From JAICNG01 sp035249985 (GTDB lineage: Bacteria; Gemmatimonadota; Gemmatimonadetes; Gemmatimonadales; Gemmatimonadaceae), in assembly GCA_035249985.1 (NCBI GenBank), contig DATFFP010000007.1, forward strand, positions 1-38,605: a stretch of 38,605 bases of DNA. Reading direction: 5' to 3'. The number at the start of each line of letters is the position of its first letter. Position 1 is the stretch's first letter. This document shows, piece by piece, positions 8,854 to 16,398 of the stretch. A model generated the notes under the pieces. It saw only the letters and a list, made by a program, of their open reading frames with translations, was not told the DNA's origin and searched no databases. The position numbers and the translations under genes were made by a program.

Positions 8854-10061
8854 GCGCGCGCGGCATCGATGAGGAGACTCTCGTAGCGCTCGACGACGGG
8901 TCGGAGGCCGAATGCTTCGACTCGAGATGCTGCGTGCGTCGCGAGCTCGCGCCGAAGGCTCTGGTCGGTGAGGAGGCGCTCGAGGCCAACGGCGAGCGCG
9001 TCCACGTCCTCGGGCGGCACGAGCACGCCATACCGCCCCCCATCCAGATACTCCGCGACCCCGGGCGAGCAGTTGGTCGCGATCACAGGCCGGCTGAGCG
9101 CGAGCGCTTCCCCGATGACGTTCGGAAACGCCTCCGATCGCGAGGCCAGCGCCACCACGTCAGCGCGAGCCATGAACTTCCATGGGTTTGCCTGCGTGCC
9201 GAGGAGGCCGACGCGATCAGTGAGGCGAAGCTCGGCGATCAGCGCCTCGAGCGCGACCCGCTGATCGCCCTCGCCGACGATGAACAGTCTCGCACGCAGC
9301 GCGACCGGAAGCCTGGCGAAGGCCCGGATCAACAGATCGAATCCCTTGAGCTGCACCAGCCGACCGACGGCGACGATGAGCGGTGCATCATCCCGCAGGT
9401 CGACTGGCTCGGCGCCAAGACGACGGATGCGCTCGAGATCGACCGGATTGGGCACGACGGTGATGCGGTCCGAGGGGATGGAGAAATGCCTAACCAGGTC
9501 CTGCTTCACGCCGTCGGAGACGACGATGATCCTCGCCGCTCGTGGAAAGCCGTGCCTGATGAACGCGCGCATGAATGGCCGCTCGCGCGGAGAAAAGAAG
9601 CGCTCGAGATGGTCCGACAGCATCTCGTGAACGTTGATCACGATGCGCAGGCGGGGCGCGAACAGCGCCTTGGCGATAATGGCGATCGTATGAGAGCGGT
9701 TGAGAAAGGTCGAGACCACCTGGGCATTCGTCTCACGCGCGAGGCGGGCGAGCAGTAACGCCTTGCGAAGCAGCCCGGGCAGCTCGAGCGCTGTCTGGCC
9801 AGGCGGTCGGCCGGCGCGTCGAGTGGTCGCGACGGACTGGGCCGACGCGCGCTCCTCCCCCGAGAGCGGGACCGGGCTGCGCTTCGCGAGCGAGTAGACC
9901 CTCACCTCACTCGAGAGCTCGGTAAGCAGGTCCGCGGCGGTCTCGATGAGCGCCAGGGTGGGATGAATCCGACGAACGTGCGTCACGAAGTTGACGAGCG
10001 ATCGCTCGGCGCCGCCCATCCGCAAGTCGTTGATGAGGAAGAGAACGTGAGGCCGGGTCAG
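8850..10061 (-). CDS. Group 1 (GT4) glycosyltransferase, probable CTG start
   Basis: About 403 residues. LRMGGAERSLVNF at the N-terminus and EAFPNVIGEALALSRPVIAT (E-x7-E) near the C-terminus are classic GT4 signatures, with IVAVGRLVQLKGFDLLI opening the donor domain. The first strand (HVLFLIND) lies before the first ATG, GTG or TTG in frame, so those starts (TTG 10025 or the following ATG) would remove part of the fold. CTG 10061 restores it, lies 8 bases after GGGAG (10074-10070), and overlaps the upstream gene's TGA as CTGA, matching the ATGA/GTGA overlaps elsewhere in this operon. Family assignment is firm; the start codon is inference. Confidence 0.87.
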   Translation of the reverse strand: MTRPHVLFLINDLRMGGAERSLVNFVTHVRRIHPTLALIETAADLLTELSSEVRVYSLAKRSPVPLSGEERASAQSVATTRRAGRPPGQTALELPGLLRKALLLARLARETNAQVVSTFLNRSHTIAIIAKALFAPRLRIVINVHEMLSDHLERFFSPRERPFMRAFIRHGFPRAARIIVVSDGVKQDLVRHFSIPSDRITVVPNPVDLERIRRLGAEPVDLRDDAPLIVAVGRLVQLKGFDLLIRAFARLPVALRARLFIVGEGDQRVALEALIAELRLTDRVGLLGTQANPWKFMARADVVALASRSEAFPNVIGEALALSRPVIATNCSPGVAEYLDGGRYGVLVPPEDVDALAVGLERLLTDQSLRRELATHAASRVEAFGLRPVVERYESLLIDAARA

Positions 10062-11851
10062 GGCAAATGCTCCCGCGCCCAGAGCATGAGCCCAACGATG
10101 AGCTTCCGGCCGACGGAATCGAAGATCGGGTGCTCGAGCGCGAGCGTCGCATCCGGTGGAGGCACGAACGCACGAAGCGCATCCATGTCGAAGAGACCAG
10201 CGAGGCGCTCTCGTTCCGGCTCGGCCCGCCGACGAATGGCGCGCCAGCCGGGTGAGTTGAAGTCGTACATGCGGTAGTTGAAGCGCCGATCCTTCTCGCC
10301 GGTTGCCGGCCGGGCGCGCCCCGAACGCCAGCGGCCCCGCGTTAGGCGGGTGGCCGTGCGACCGATACGGGTACGTAGGGAAGGAAGGAGCGGATCGACG
10401 ACGTCACCATTGGCGGCGACGTGCGGCAGCCGGGCGAGGTGCGGAAAGCGGCGGCGCAGGATTTCATCCTGCGCTCGGCGGTTCGCCAGGCTCGACGCCG
10501 GGATCGCACCCACGGTATCGAGAACGCGGCGGTCGAGCACCGGCATCACCGGCCAGGAGCCGAACCCCAGCCGCCACGGGATTCCGCCGACATGACATCG
10601 CTCCGAGTGCGCGATCTGGAATTGCCAGGGGCGCTGAAGCGTCGCAGGCGCCGCGTCGTTCCACGCCGTGCGGAGATTGTCGATCGTGTCCGCGACTGCC
10701 GACCCGAAGACGTCGCGTCGTAGTACCCGCGCGAGCTGCTCCGGAGAGAGAGCTCGCTGAACGAGCCTGGGAAGCACCACGTCGAAGTCGTGCAGCCCGG
10801 GGGTGATACTCTTCCCGGTGATGATGGAGTCGGTGAGATACCCCGTCACGACAGTGGGCGGCAGCTGGCGAAGCGGCTCCATGAGCCCCCACATGTAGAT
10901 GTTACCGAATCCGCCGACGAGGTGCTCGTGATTCGCCTGAACGTCCGCCATCCACACGTATTCCGCCTCGTCGACCGACGCGAGTGCGTGCGTCATGCCT
11001 AACGCCGACGCGACGGGCGCCGCGCATTCGACCTCGAAGTCGCCGCGCTCCCCGAGCGTGAGCGCATGCAGGGGCAGATGCTCCTCGGCGAGGTACCCGG
11101 CCAACATGCGCGAGTCCCGGCCCCCCGAGAGCAGGATCCCGCGCGGCGCGCCTGCAGGGACGTGGCGTTTCACGGCCATGGCGAGCGCGTCGTCGAGCGC
11201 CGCGACATCCCCGGCGAACGTGGAGCGCTTGCCTTCTTCGGTGACGGGAATGCGATACTGACGCACCTCTCGAGGGCCTGCATCGGCACGCCACACGAGC
11301 GCATGCGAGGACGGGAGCCTCGAAATCCCCCGAAGCAGAGTTCTTCCCTGGAGTGGCGCCCGGACGATGAGAAGCCCGACGAGCCCCTCGAGGTCGACGG
11401 CCGAGGGAAAGAGCGGATGGAAACGGAATGGCTCGGGTGTGGCGCTGACGACGCACACGTCGTTCGATGTCGCGTAGTAGACTGGAAACAGGCCGAGCAG
11501 ATCCGAGCCAACGACGAGCCCGCGATCGCGCCGAAACGCGGCGGCCGCGAAGTATCCATCGAACGGCGCTGGCTCCGCCATCCTGGCACCGGCCCAGTCG
11601 TGCGCCACCCGCTCGGCCGTCACCTGTCCTTCGGGATCCAGCGCGTGGCCCCACACGACGCCCGCGGATTCGGCGTCCAGATGCTGGCTGACGGGGGCGC
11701 GCGGATTGGCCGCCCAAACGGCGCTAAAGTCGCCCAGATCGAGGCGCGCAACGGCGAGTCCATCGACCGGCGCCAGCCGCGGCTCGACCTGCCGGATGAA
11801 CGCATGCCGCCGGGCGTGGTCCGGGTCGACGATCACCAGAAAATTCGACAT
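10058..11851 (-). CDS. Asparagine-synthetase-like protein without the N-terminal catalytic cysteine
   Basis: 597 residues. It has the two-domain layout of AsnB: an N-terminal Ntn-like glutaminase domain (residues ~1-200; GYFAAAAF, VGSDLLGLFPVYY) and a PP-loop synthetase domain with GILLSGGRDSRML (SGGRDS at ~242-247), which binds ATP and adenylates a carboxylate. Active AsnB keeps Cys at position 2; here the protein starts MSNF, so glutamine hydrolysis is unlikely and ammonia may be taken free or from a partner. AsnB relatives occur in many glycan loci, where amidation of sugar acids is one suggested role. First gene of the operon that continues with three glycosyltransferases. Start ATG 11851; function is inferred. 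Confidence 0.82.
   Translation of the reverse strand: MSNFLVIVDPDHARRHAFIRQVEPRLAPVDGLAVARLDLGDFSAVWAANPRAPVSQHLDAESAGVVWGHALDPEGQVTAERVAHDWAGARMAEPAPFDGYFAAAAFRRDRGLVVGSDLLGLFPVYYATSNDVCVVSATPEPFRFHPLFPSAVDLEGLVGLLIVRAPLQGRTLLRGISRLPSSHALVWRADAGPREVRQYRIPVTEEGKRSTFAGDVAALDDALAMAVKRHVPAGAPRGILLSGGRDSRMLAGYLAEEHLPLHALTLGERGDFEVECAAPVASALGMTHALASVDEAEYVWMADVQANHEHLVGGFGNIYMWGLMEPLRQLPPTVVTGYLTDSIITGKSITPGLHDFDVVLPRLVQRALSPEQLARVLRRDVFGSAVADTIDNLRTAWNDAAPATLQRPWQFQIAHSERCHVGGIPWRLGFGSWPVMPVLDRRVLDTVGAIPASSLANRRAQDEILRRRFPHLARLPHVAANGDVVDPLLPSLRTRIGRTATRLTRGRWRSGRARPATGEKDRRFNYRMYDFNSPGWRAIRRRAEPERERLAGLFDMDALRAFVPPPDATLALEHPIFDSVGRKLIVGLMLWAREHLP
10070..10074 (-). promoter_or_regulatory. Ribosome binding site supporting a CTG start
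   Basis: GGGAG on the minus strand, inside the end of the asparagine-synthetase-like gene, 8 bases before CTG 10061. No other start codon in frame restores the first beta strand of the glycosyltransferase. Confidence 0.6.
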
Positions 11852-11869
11852 CGCCTCGCGTTGGTCCCA

Positions 11870-11897
11870 TTGACGGATCGCCCGGGGCGCATAGTTT
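11870..11897 (+). promoter_or_regulatory. Candidate sigma-70-type promoter
   Basis: TTGACG at 11870-11875, a 16-base spacer, then TAGTTT at 11892-11897. This predicts transcription starting near 11902-11905, just before an AAGGGGAGG ribosome site. Found by eye only. Confidence 0.4.
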
Positions 11898-11922
11898 AGC
11901 GATCAAGGGGAGGCGTGAACAG

Positions 11923-11976
11923 ATGTCATATCCACGGCCTCAGGAGGGTCACATGTCGGGCGACGTTCTCACCTAA
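11923..11976 (+). CDS. Candidate 17-codon leader peptide
   Basis: ATG 11923 to TAA 11974-11976 encodes MSYPRPQEGHMSGDVLT. GGGGAGG at 11907-11913 lies 9 bases before the start. A second in-frame ATG at 11953 has AGGAGG (11942-11947) 5 bases upstream and would give a 7-residue peptide MSGDVLT. Two strong ribosome sites in 50 bases of GC-rich DNA, followed by a terminator, suggest a translated leader ahead of the ABC-exporter operon. A competing 48-codon frame from GTG 11915 is possible but runs through the terminator. No homology is claimed. Confidence 0.35.
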   Translation: MSYPRPQEGHMSGDVLT

Positions 11977-11991
11977 GCTGGATCGATCGAC

Positions 11992-12039
11992 AAAGGTCGG
12001 GCGGATCGTGATTCACGCGAGCTGCCCGACTTTTCTTTT
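11992..12039 (+). terminator. Intrinsic terminator or attenuator upstream of the ABC exporter
   Basis: GTCGGGC (11996-12002) pairs with GCCCGAC (12024-12030), with an inner CGTG/CACG stem (12007-12010 with 12014-12017). An AAAG before and TTTTCTTTT after it extend the stem as A-T and G-T pairs and supply the U-tract. No ordinary gene precedes it on the + strand, so it must end a short leader transcript. Confidence 0.7.
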
Positions 12040-12119
12040 CCACCCGCGCGCCCCCGCCTAACGCGCGAGCCTTCCCGCGAACCTCTCGCCGTGCGCCGCG
12101 CGCACCGGAACGCAGCCTG

Positions 12120-12983
12120 ATGACCGACGGACCCGACACGACGCTACTCCGCAGCCAGGGAACGCGCGGCTCGGCGACGTCGAGGTCCCTGACGGCCGAA
12201 GTCGCCGAGATGGTGCGCGAGCAGCGCGAATACGTCGAGCTGCTGTCCGCGCTGGTGCGACGTGACCTGAGCCTTCGCTACCAGAACTCGTTCATGGGCT
12301 TCGGATGGGCGGTGTTCGCGCCGCTGCTCCAGATGCTCATCTTCTCGGTCGTTTTTACGCGTGTCGTTCCGCTGGACACCGGCAGCACTCCCTACCCGGT
12401 GTACGCCTACGTCGGTCTTTGGTCGTGGAATCTGTTCGCGGCATCGCTGCGATTCGCCGGCACATCGCTCACCGCGAATCCCAATCTGGTGACGAAGGTC
12501 TACTTTCCGCGCGAGATTCTTCCCTTCTCGGCGGTCCTCGTCTCGTTGTTCGATTTCGCCGTCGCATCGACCGTGCTCGGGCTGCTGATGTGGTATTACG
12601 GCATCGACGTCGGGTGGAGCATCGCGTTCATCCCCGTGATCGTTCTGGTACAGCTCGCCTTCACCGCCGGACTCGCGCTGTTGGTGTCGATGGCTCACCT
12701 CTTCTACACCGATGTGAAGCACATCTTCGAGCTGGTGCTCACGGTGTGGATGTTCGCGACGGCGGTTCTGTATCCAGTGGAGCGAATCGGCGGCACCCTC
12801 GGCCGCGTGCTCCAGGTGAATCCGATGACACCGATCATCGATGCGTATCGGGACGTCCTCCTTCGCGGCACGCTCCCCGAGGCTGCACCGTTCGCGGCCG
12901 CCGCCGCCGTAGCTTTCCTGACATTCCTGGTGAGCTGGATCCTCTTTCATCGCGCGGAATTCCGCTTCGCCGAGGAAATCTGA
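12120..12983 (+). CDS. wzm: ABC-2 type polysaccharide export permease (Wzm/TagG family)
   Basis: 287 residues. After a cytoplasmic N-terminus (an amphipathic region ending LVRRDLSLRYQNSFMGFGWA, typical of the interface helix in Wzm/TagG) come about six hydrophobic helices. The later part holds FYTDVKHIFELVLTVWMFATAVLYPVE, a strongly conserved stretch of this family. With the Wzt-type ATPase encoded two genes downstream it should form the inner-membrane channel that flips a lipid-linked glycan to the periplasm. ATG 12120 has only a weak ribosome site (GGAA). Four bases separate its stop from the next start's codon region, so the genes are co-transcribed. Confidence 0.92.
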   Translation: MTDGPDTTLLRSQGTRGSATSRSLTAEVAEMVREQREYVELLSALVRRDLSLRYQNSFMGFGWAVFAPLLQMLIFSVVFTRVVPLDTGSTPYPVYAYVGLWSWNLFAASLRFAGTSLTANPNLVTKVYFPREILPFSAVLVSLFDFAVASTVLGLLMWYYGIDVGWSIAFIPVIVLVQLAFTAGLALLVSMAHLFYTDVKHIFELVLTVWMFATAVLYPVERIGGTLGRVLQVNPMTPIIDAYRDVLLRGTLPEAAPFAAAAAVAFLTFLVSWILFHRAEFRFAEEI

Positions 12984-12986
12984 GCG

Positions 12987-14180
12987 ATGGAGGTCCGGGA
13001 TATCGACATCGTCGGGTCGCCATATGGAGTCCGCCGCGCCCGGATCCGGGCGGAGGTGCGATACGAGAGTGGATCGAGCCGGGGCGAGGAGTACTGGTTC
13101 GATGTGCCGAAGGAGCACGTGTCCGAGCTGTCGACCTCCGGCAACCCATGGATGGCGTGCCTGCTGCCGCTGGCGGCACACACAGGTGAGCCACTTCGCA
13201 TCCCCCTTCCCGTCGACGCGCCGCTCATGGCGAACGCCGAGCGGCTGATGCGGATCTGGTCCGCCTGGTATCCCGGTGTTTCCGTTGTACGCGTCGAGGC
13301 GCCGAAGGCCGTCGAGCCTTCGGATCTGCAACCGGGCAGGGCAGCGGCGTTTTTCTCCGGCGGGGTCGATTCGTTCTTCACCGCGGTGCGCTCCCGCCCG
13401 CTGGCGGCGCCGGCCGAGCGTACGCCTGTCGACGATCTGATCACGGTGTGGGGATTCGATGTGCCGCTCGAGCGTACCGACGCTTTCGCGCGACTGCGCG
13501 ACCGACACCGGGTGGTGGCGCGCGACCTCGGCAAGCACCTGATCGATGTCGCGACGAACCTGCGCTCAACACGCTGGCGCGAGGCGCAGTGGTCGTACCT
13601 CGCGCATGGCGCGGGGCTCGCGTGCATTGCGCTCTTCCTGGAGCGGAGGTTTCACACCGCGTACATCGCGGGAAGCGTGGCGTACCGGGACCTTCACTCC
13701 TGGGGGTCGCACCCCGCGACCGACCCGCTCTTTTCCACTTCGAGCACCGCGATCGTCTACGATGCGATTGCCTACCTGCGCACCGAGAAAATCGAGAGTC
13801 TTGCCGACTGTGCACCGGCGCTTTGGGCTTTGCACGTGTGCTACGAGTCCGAGACCGACGAGAACTGTGGCGTCTGCAACAAATGTCAGCGGACGATGCT
13901 TGCGCTCGACATTTGCGGCGCGCTTGCGCGATGCGATGCGTTTCCGCGAAAGACGATCGATCTTCGTCAGGTCGCGCGGTTCGACTGCTCGCATCCCTTC
14001 GACTTTCGAGAGCTGCAGGACATTCGCAAGCTGGCGCTCGCCAAGGGGCGCGCCGACGCCGTGCGCGCGATCGATCGCTCCTTCGCCCGGACGCGGCGAC
14101 GCAAGCGCGTTCGCGCCGGGTTGAGCGCGATTCGGCGTCCTGTGGGCCGACTGCTGCGACCGTTCCGCAGGCGTAAATGA
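12987..14180 (+). CDS. QueC-like PP-loop ATPase of the glycan-export operon, function unknown
   Basis: 397 residues. FFSGGVDSFF (SGGVDS at 124-129) is a PP-loop that binds ATP for adenylation. Near the C-terminus Cys285, Cys294, Cys297 and Cys300 (CYES...ENCGVCNKCQRTM) match the zinc-site layout of QueC (7-cyano-7-deazaguanine synthase). GSHPATDPL lies between. The first ~110 residues do not resemble QueC and the last ~45 are very basic. No queuosine genes are nearby; instead it sits between permease and ATPase of an ABC glycan exporter and overlaps the ATPase start by four bases. By analogy it may activate a carboxylate, for example to amidate a sugar acid. That is inference; the family appears uncharacterised. 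Confidence 0.75.
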   Translation: MEVRDIDIVGSPYGVRRARIRAEVRYESGSSRGEEYWFDVPKEHVSELSTSGNPWMACLLPLAAHTGEPLRIPLPVDAPLMANAERLMRIWSAWYPGVSVVRVEAPKAVEPSDLQPGRAAAFFSGGVDSFFTAVRSRPLAAPAERTPVDDLITVWGFDVPLERTDAFARLRDRHRVVARDLGKHLIDVATNLRSTRWREAQWSYLAHGAGLACIALFLERRFHTAYIAGSVAYRDLHSWGSHPATDPLFSTSSTAIVYDAIAYLRTEKIESLADCAPALWALHVCYESETDENCGVCNKCQRTMLALDICGALARCDAFPRKTIDLRQVARFDCSHPFDFRELQDIRKLALAKGRADAVRAIDRSFARTRRRKRVRAGLSAIRRPVGRLLRPFRRRK

Positions 14181-15373
14181 CCTCGGCCACACGCGCGCTG
14201 GTCGCCTTCGAGGGCGTATCGAAGCGATTCCTTCGCGGCCGGCGCCATTCATCCTTGAGCGAGGTCATTCCCGCCACGGTTCGTCGCGTCCTGCGCGGCG
14301 AGCGTTCGCGACGCGAGGAGTTCTGGGCGTTGCGTGATGTGTCGTTTTCGATCGATGCCGGCCATGCGCTCGGGATCATCGGGCCAAATGGATCGGGGAA
14401 GTCCACGGCGCTGAAGCTCATCACGGGAATTCTCCGCGCCGACGGTGGTCGCGTGATCGTTCGAGCGCCGCGACAGGGTCGCGGGCGCATTGGCGCATTG
14501 ATCGAGCTGTCGGCGGGGTTTCATTACGAGCTATCGGGACGAGACAACGTCTACCTTCAGGGCGCGCTGCTCGGGATGCGACGTGCCGAGGTGGCGACGA
14601 AGTTCGACGAGATCGTCGCATTCGCGGAGCTCGCGGAATTCATCGACTCCCCGGTGAAGCACTACTCGACCGGAATGGTCGCCCGGCTCGGCTTCTCGAT
14701 CGCGGCGCATCTCGAGCCCGACATCCTGCTCATCGACGAGGTCCTGGCGGTGGGCGACCTCGCGTTTCAGCAGCGAGCGTTTGGCCGCATCGAGGAACTT
14801 GTCGGGCGGGGGGTACCCGCGGTGGTCGTGTCGCACCAGCTCAACCAGGTGATGCAGCTCTGCGATCAGGCGGTGCTGCTGAGCCATGGCACGGTCGTCT
14901 GCTCGGGAACGGCCGCCGAGTGCGTAGCCCGGTATGTGTCGGAAGGGACGCCGCCGAGCGAGCAGGCCGATTCACCCATTCGCCTGAGCGAGATCGCCGG
15001 GCCATTCCCGTCGCAGGTCGCACCGGGAGATCGCGTGCGTCTCCATGTCCGTGGTCAGGTTCTGAACGCGGTGAACGGAATGAAGGCGACCGTCGGCGTG
15101 CGAGTTCGCATGCTGCCGCGTGAGGAGCTTCTCTTCGTCGCGCACAGCGCCGGGTGCGGGTTGCAGCTCCCCGACGCCGGTCCGTTCGAGCTGGAGGTCG
15201 AGCTGCAGATGAACGTCGGGCCGGGGAGCTACCGCGCGCAGGCGGCCGCCTGGGACCTACACGATTTGCGCGAGATCGCTCGCGGCCCATCAGCGCTCAT
15301 CGGCGTGGGTGCCGCGGGCTCGGCATCGGGGATGGTGTATGCATCCCCGCGCATGCGCTTTCTGCACTCGTGA
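14177..15373 (+). CDS. wzt: ABC transporter ATPase with C-terminal glycan-recognition domain (Wzt-like)
   Basis: 398 residues. The nucleotide-binding domain has Walker A GPNGSGKST (69-77), signature HYSTGM near 163, and Walker B ILLIDEVLAVGD (Asp near 187). LSAGFHYELSGRDN is characteristic of the Wzt/TagH/RfbB group. Residues ~260-398 form a beta-rich extension like the Wzt C-terminal domain, which in characterised O-antigen exporters binds the modified end of the glycan before export. That implies a terminal modification, perhaps by a neighbouring enzyme. ATG 14177 overlaps the preceding TGA, and its own TGA overlaps the next GTG. Confidence 0.93.
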   Translation: MTSATRALVAFEGVSKRFLRGRRHSSLSEVIPATVRRVLRGERSRREEFWALRDVSFSIDAGHALGIIGPNGSGKSTALKLITGILRADGGRVIVRAPRQGRGRIGALIELSAGFHYELSGRDNVYLQGALLGMRRAEVATKFDEIVAFAELAEFIDSPVKHYSTGMVARLGFSIAAHLEPDILLIDEVLAVGDLAFQQRAFGRIEELVGRGVPAVVVSHQLNQVMQLCDQAVLLSHGTVVCSGTAAECVARYVSEGTPPSEQADSPIRLSEIAGPFPSQVAPGDRVRLHVRGQVLNAVNGMKATVGVRVRMLPREELLFVAHSAGCGLQLPDAGPFELEVELQMNVGPGSYRAQAAAWDLHDLREIARGPSALIGVGAAGSASGMVYASPRMRFLHS

Positions 15374-16398
15374 GGGATCGTCTGGCAGCCGTGCAGTCGC
15401 TGCGCACGCGACTGCTCGAGACGCTCCGCCCCGTTGTCGCACACCTCGACGCCTACGCGCTGATCGATTTTCCCAACTACGCGAACGTTGGCGACAGCGC
15501 GATCTATCTGGGCCAGCTCGAAGCCCTTCGCGCGCTGGGAGCACCGCGCCCGCGATTCATCTGCGACTTCCGCACCTTCGATCGCGCGGAGCTCGCACGC
15601 CGCATCGGTCGACAGGGAACGATCCTCCTGACGGGCGGCGGAAGCTTTGGCGATCTCTGGCCCACGGCGCAGGATCTTCGGGAAGAGATCGTACGCGCCT
15701 TCCCCGGCAATCCAATCGTCCAGCTTCCGCAGACGATACACTTCGAGAAGGCCGAAGCGCTCCAGCGTGCCCGGTCGGCATTCAATGCGCACGACCAGAT
15801 CACACTGCTCGTGCGCGATGGCCGGAGCCTCGAGATCGCCGGGAACGAGCTCACGGCGCAGGCGCTCCTCTGTCCCGACATGGCGTTCGCCCTCGGCACA
15901 CTCGATCGGCCGCGGCGGCCGGTGCATGCCGCAATGTGGCTGTTGCGCACCGACAAGGAGTCGGCCACGGGACCTACATCACTCCCCGCTGGCGTGCAGA
16001 GCGACTGGCTGGATGAGCCGCCAACCCGCCTGCGGTCACTGAGCTATGCGCTCACCAACGCCGTTAGGCGCCCGGTGCTCGGACGGCTGGCTCGACCGTT
16101 GCTGAGGCGCGTGTACGAACCGCTCGCGCGCCAACGCCTCCGCCGAGGGCTGCACCTGCTCGCCGCCGGCCGGGTGGTAGTGACCGACCGGCTGCATGGC
16201 CATATCCTTTCCTTATTACTCGACGTCCCGCACGTGGTGCTCGACAACAGCTACGGCAAGCTCGCGAGCTTTGTCGCGACGTGGACCAACGGCATCGACG
16301 GCGTGCACCGGGCGGGTTCGATCGCGGAAGCCGCCGAGATCGCCGCGCAGCTCCTCACCACGCCCGCCGCCGTCGCGCACGAGCCGGAGCGTGCCTAA
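15370..16398 (+). CDS. Polysaccharide pyruvyl transferase family protein
   Basis: About 342 residues. It has the family hallmarks NYANVGDSAIYLG near the N-terminus, ILLTGGGSFGDLWP, QLPQTIHF, and VVTDRLHGHILSLLL near the C-terminus. These enzymes (CsaB, WcaK, ExoV-like) transfer pyruvate from phosphoenolpyruvate to a sugar to form an acidic ketal. GTG 15370 overlaps the Wzt stop as GTGA; longer in-frame starts lie inside the Wzt gene and are not credible. A pyruvate cap could be the mark that the Wzt C-terminal domain reads. The acceptor sugar is unknown. Confidence 0.9.
   Translation: MRDRLAAVQSLRTRLLETLRPVVAHLDAYALIDFPNYANVGDSAIYLGQLEALRALGAPRPRFICDFRTFDRAELARRIGRQGTILLTGGGSFGDLWPTAQDLREEIVRAFPGNPIVQLPQTIHFEKAEALQRARSAFNAHDQITLLVRDGRSLEIAGNELTAQALLCPDMAFALGTLDRPRRPVHAAMWLLRTDKESATGPTSLPAGVQSDWLDEPPTRLRSLSYALTNAVRRPVLGRLARPLLRRVYEPLARQRLRRGLHLLAAGRVVVTDRLHGHILSLLLDVPHVVLDNSYGKLASFVATWTNGIDGVHRAGSIAEAAEIAAQLLTTPAAVAHEPERA

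Noticed and set aside
11915..12062. 48-codon frame from GTG 11915 as a real protein
   Set aside because: It runs through the intrinsic terminator and has no recognisable features; the 17-codon frame ending before the terminator fits better.
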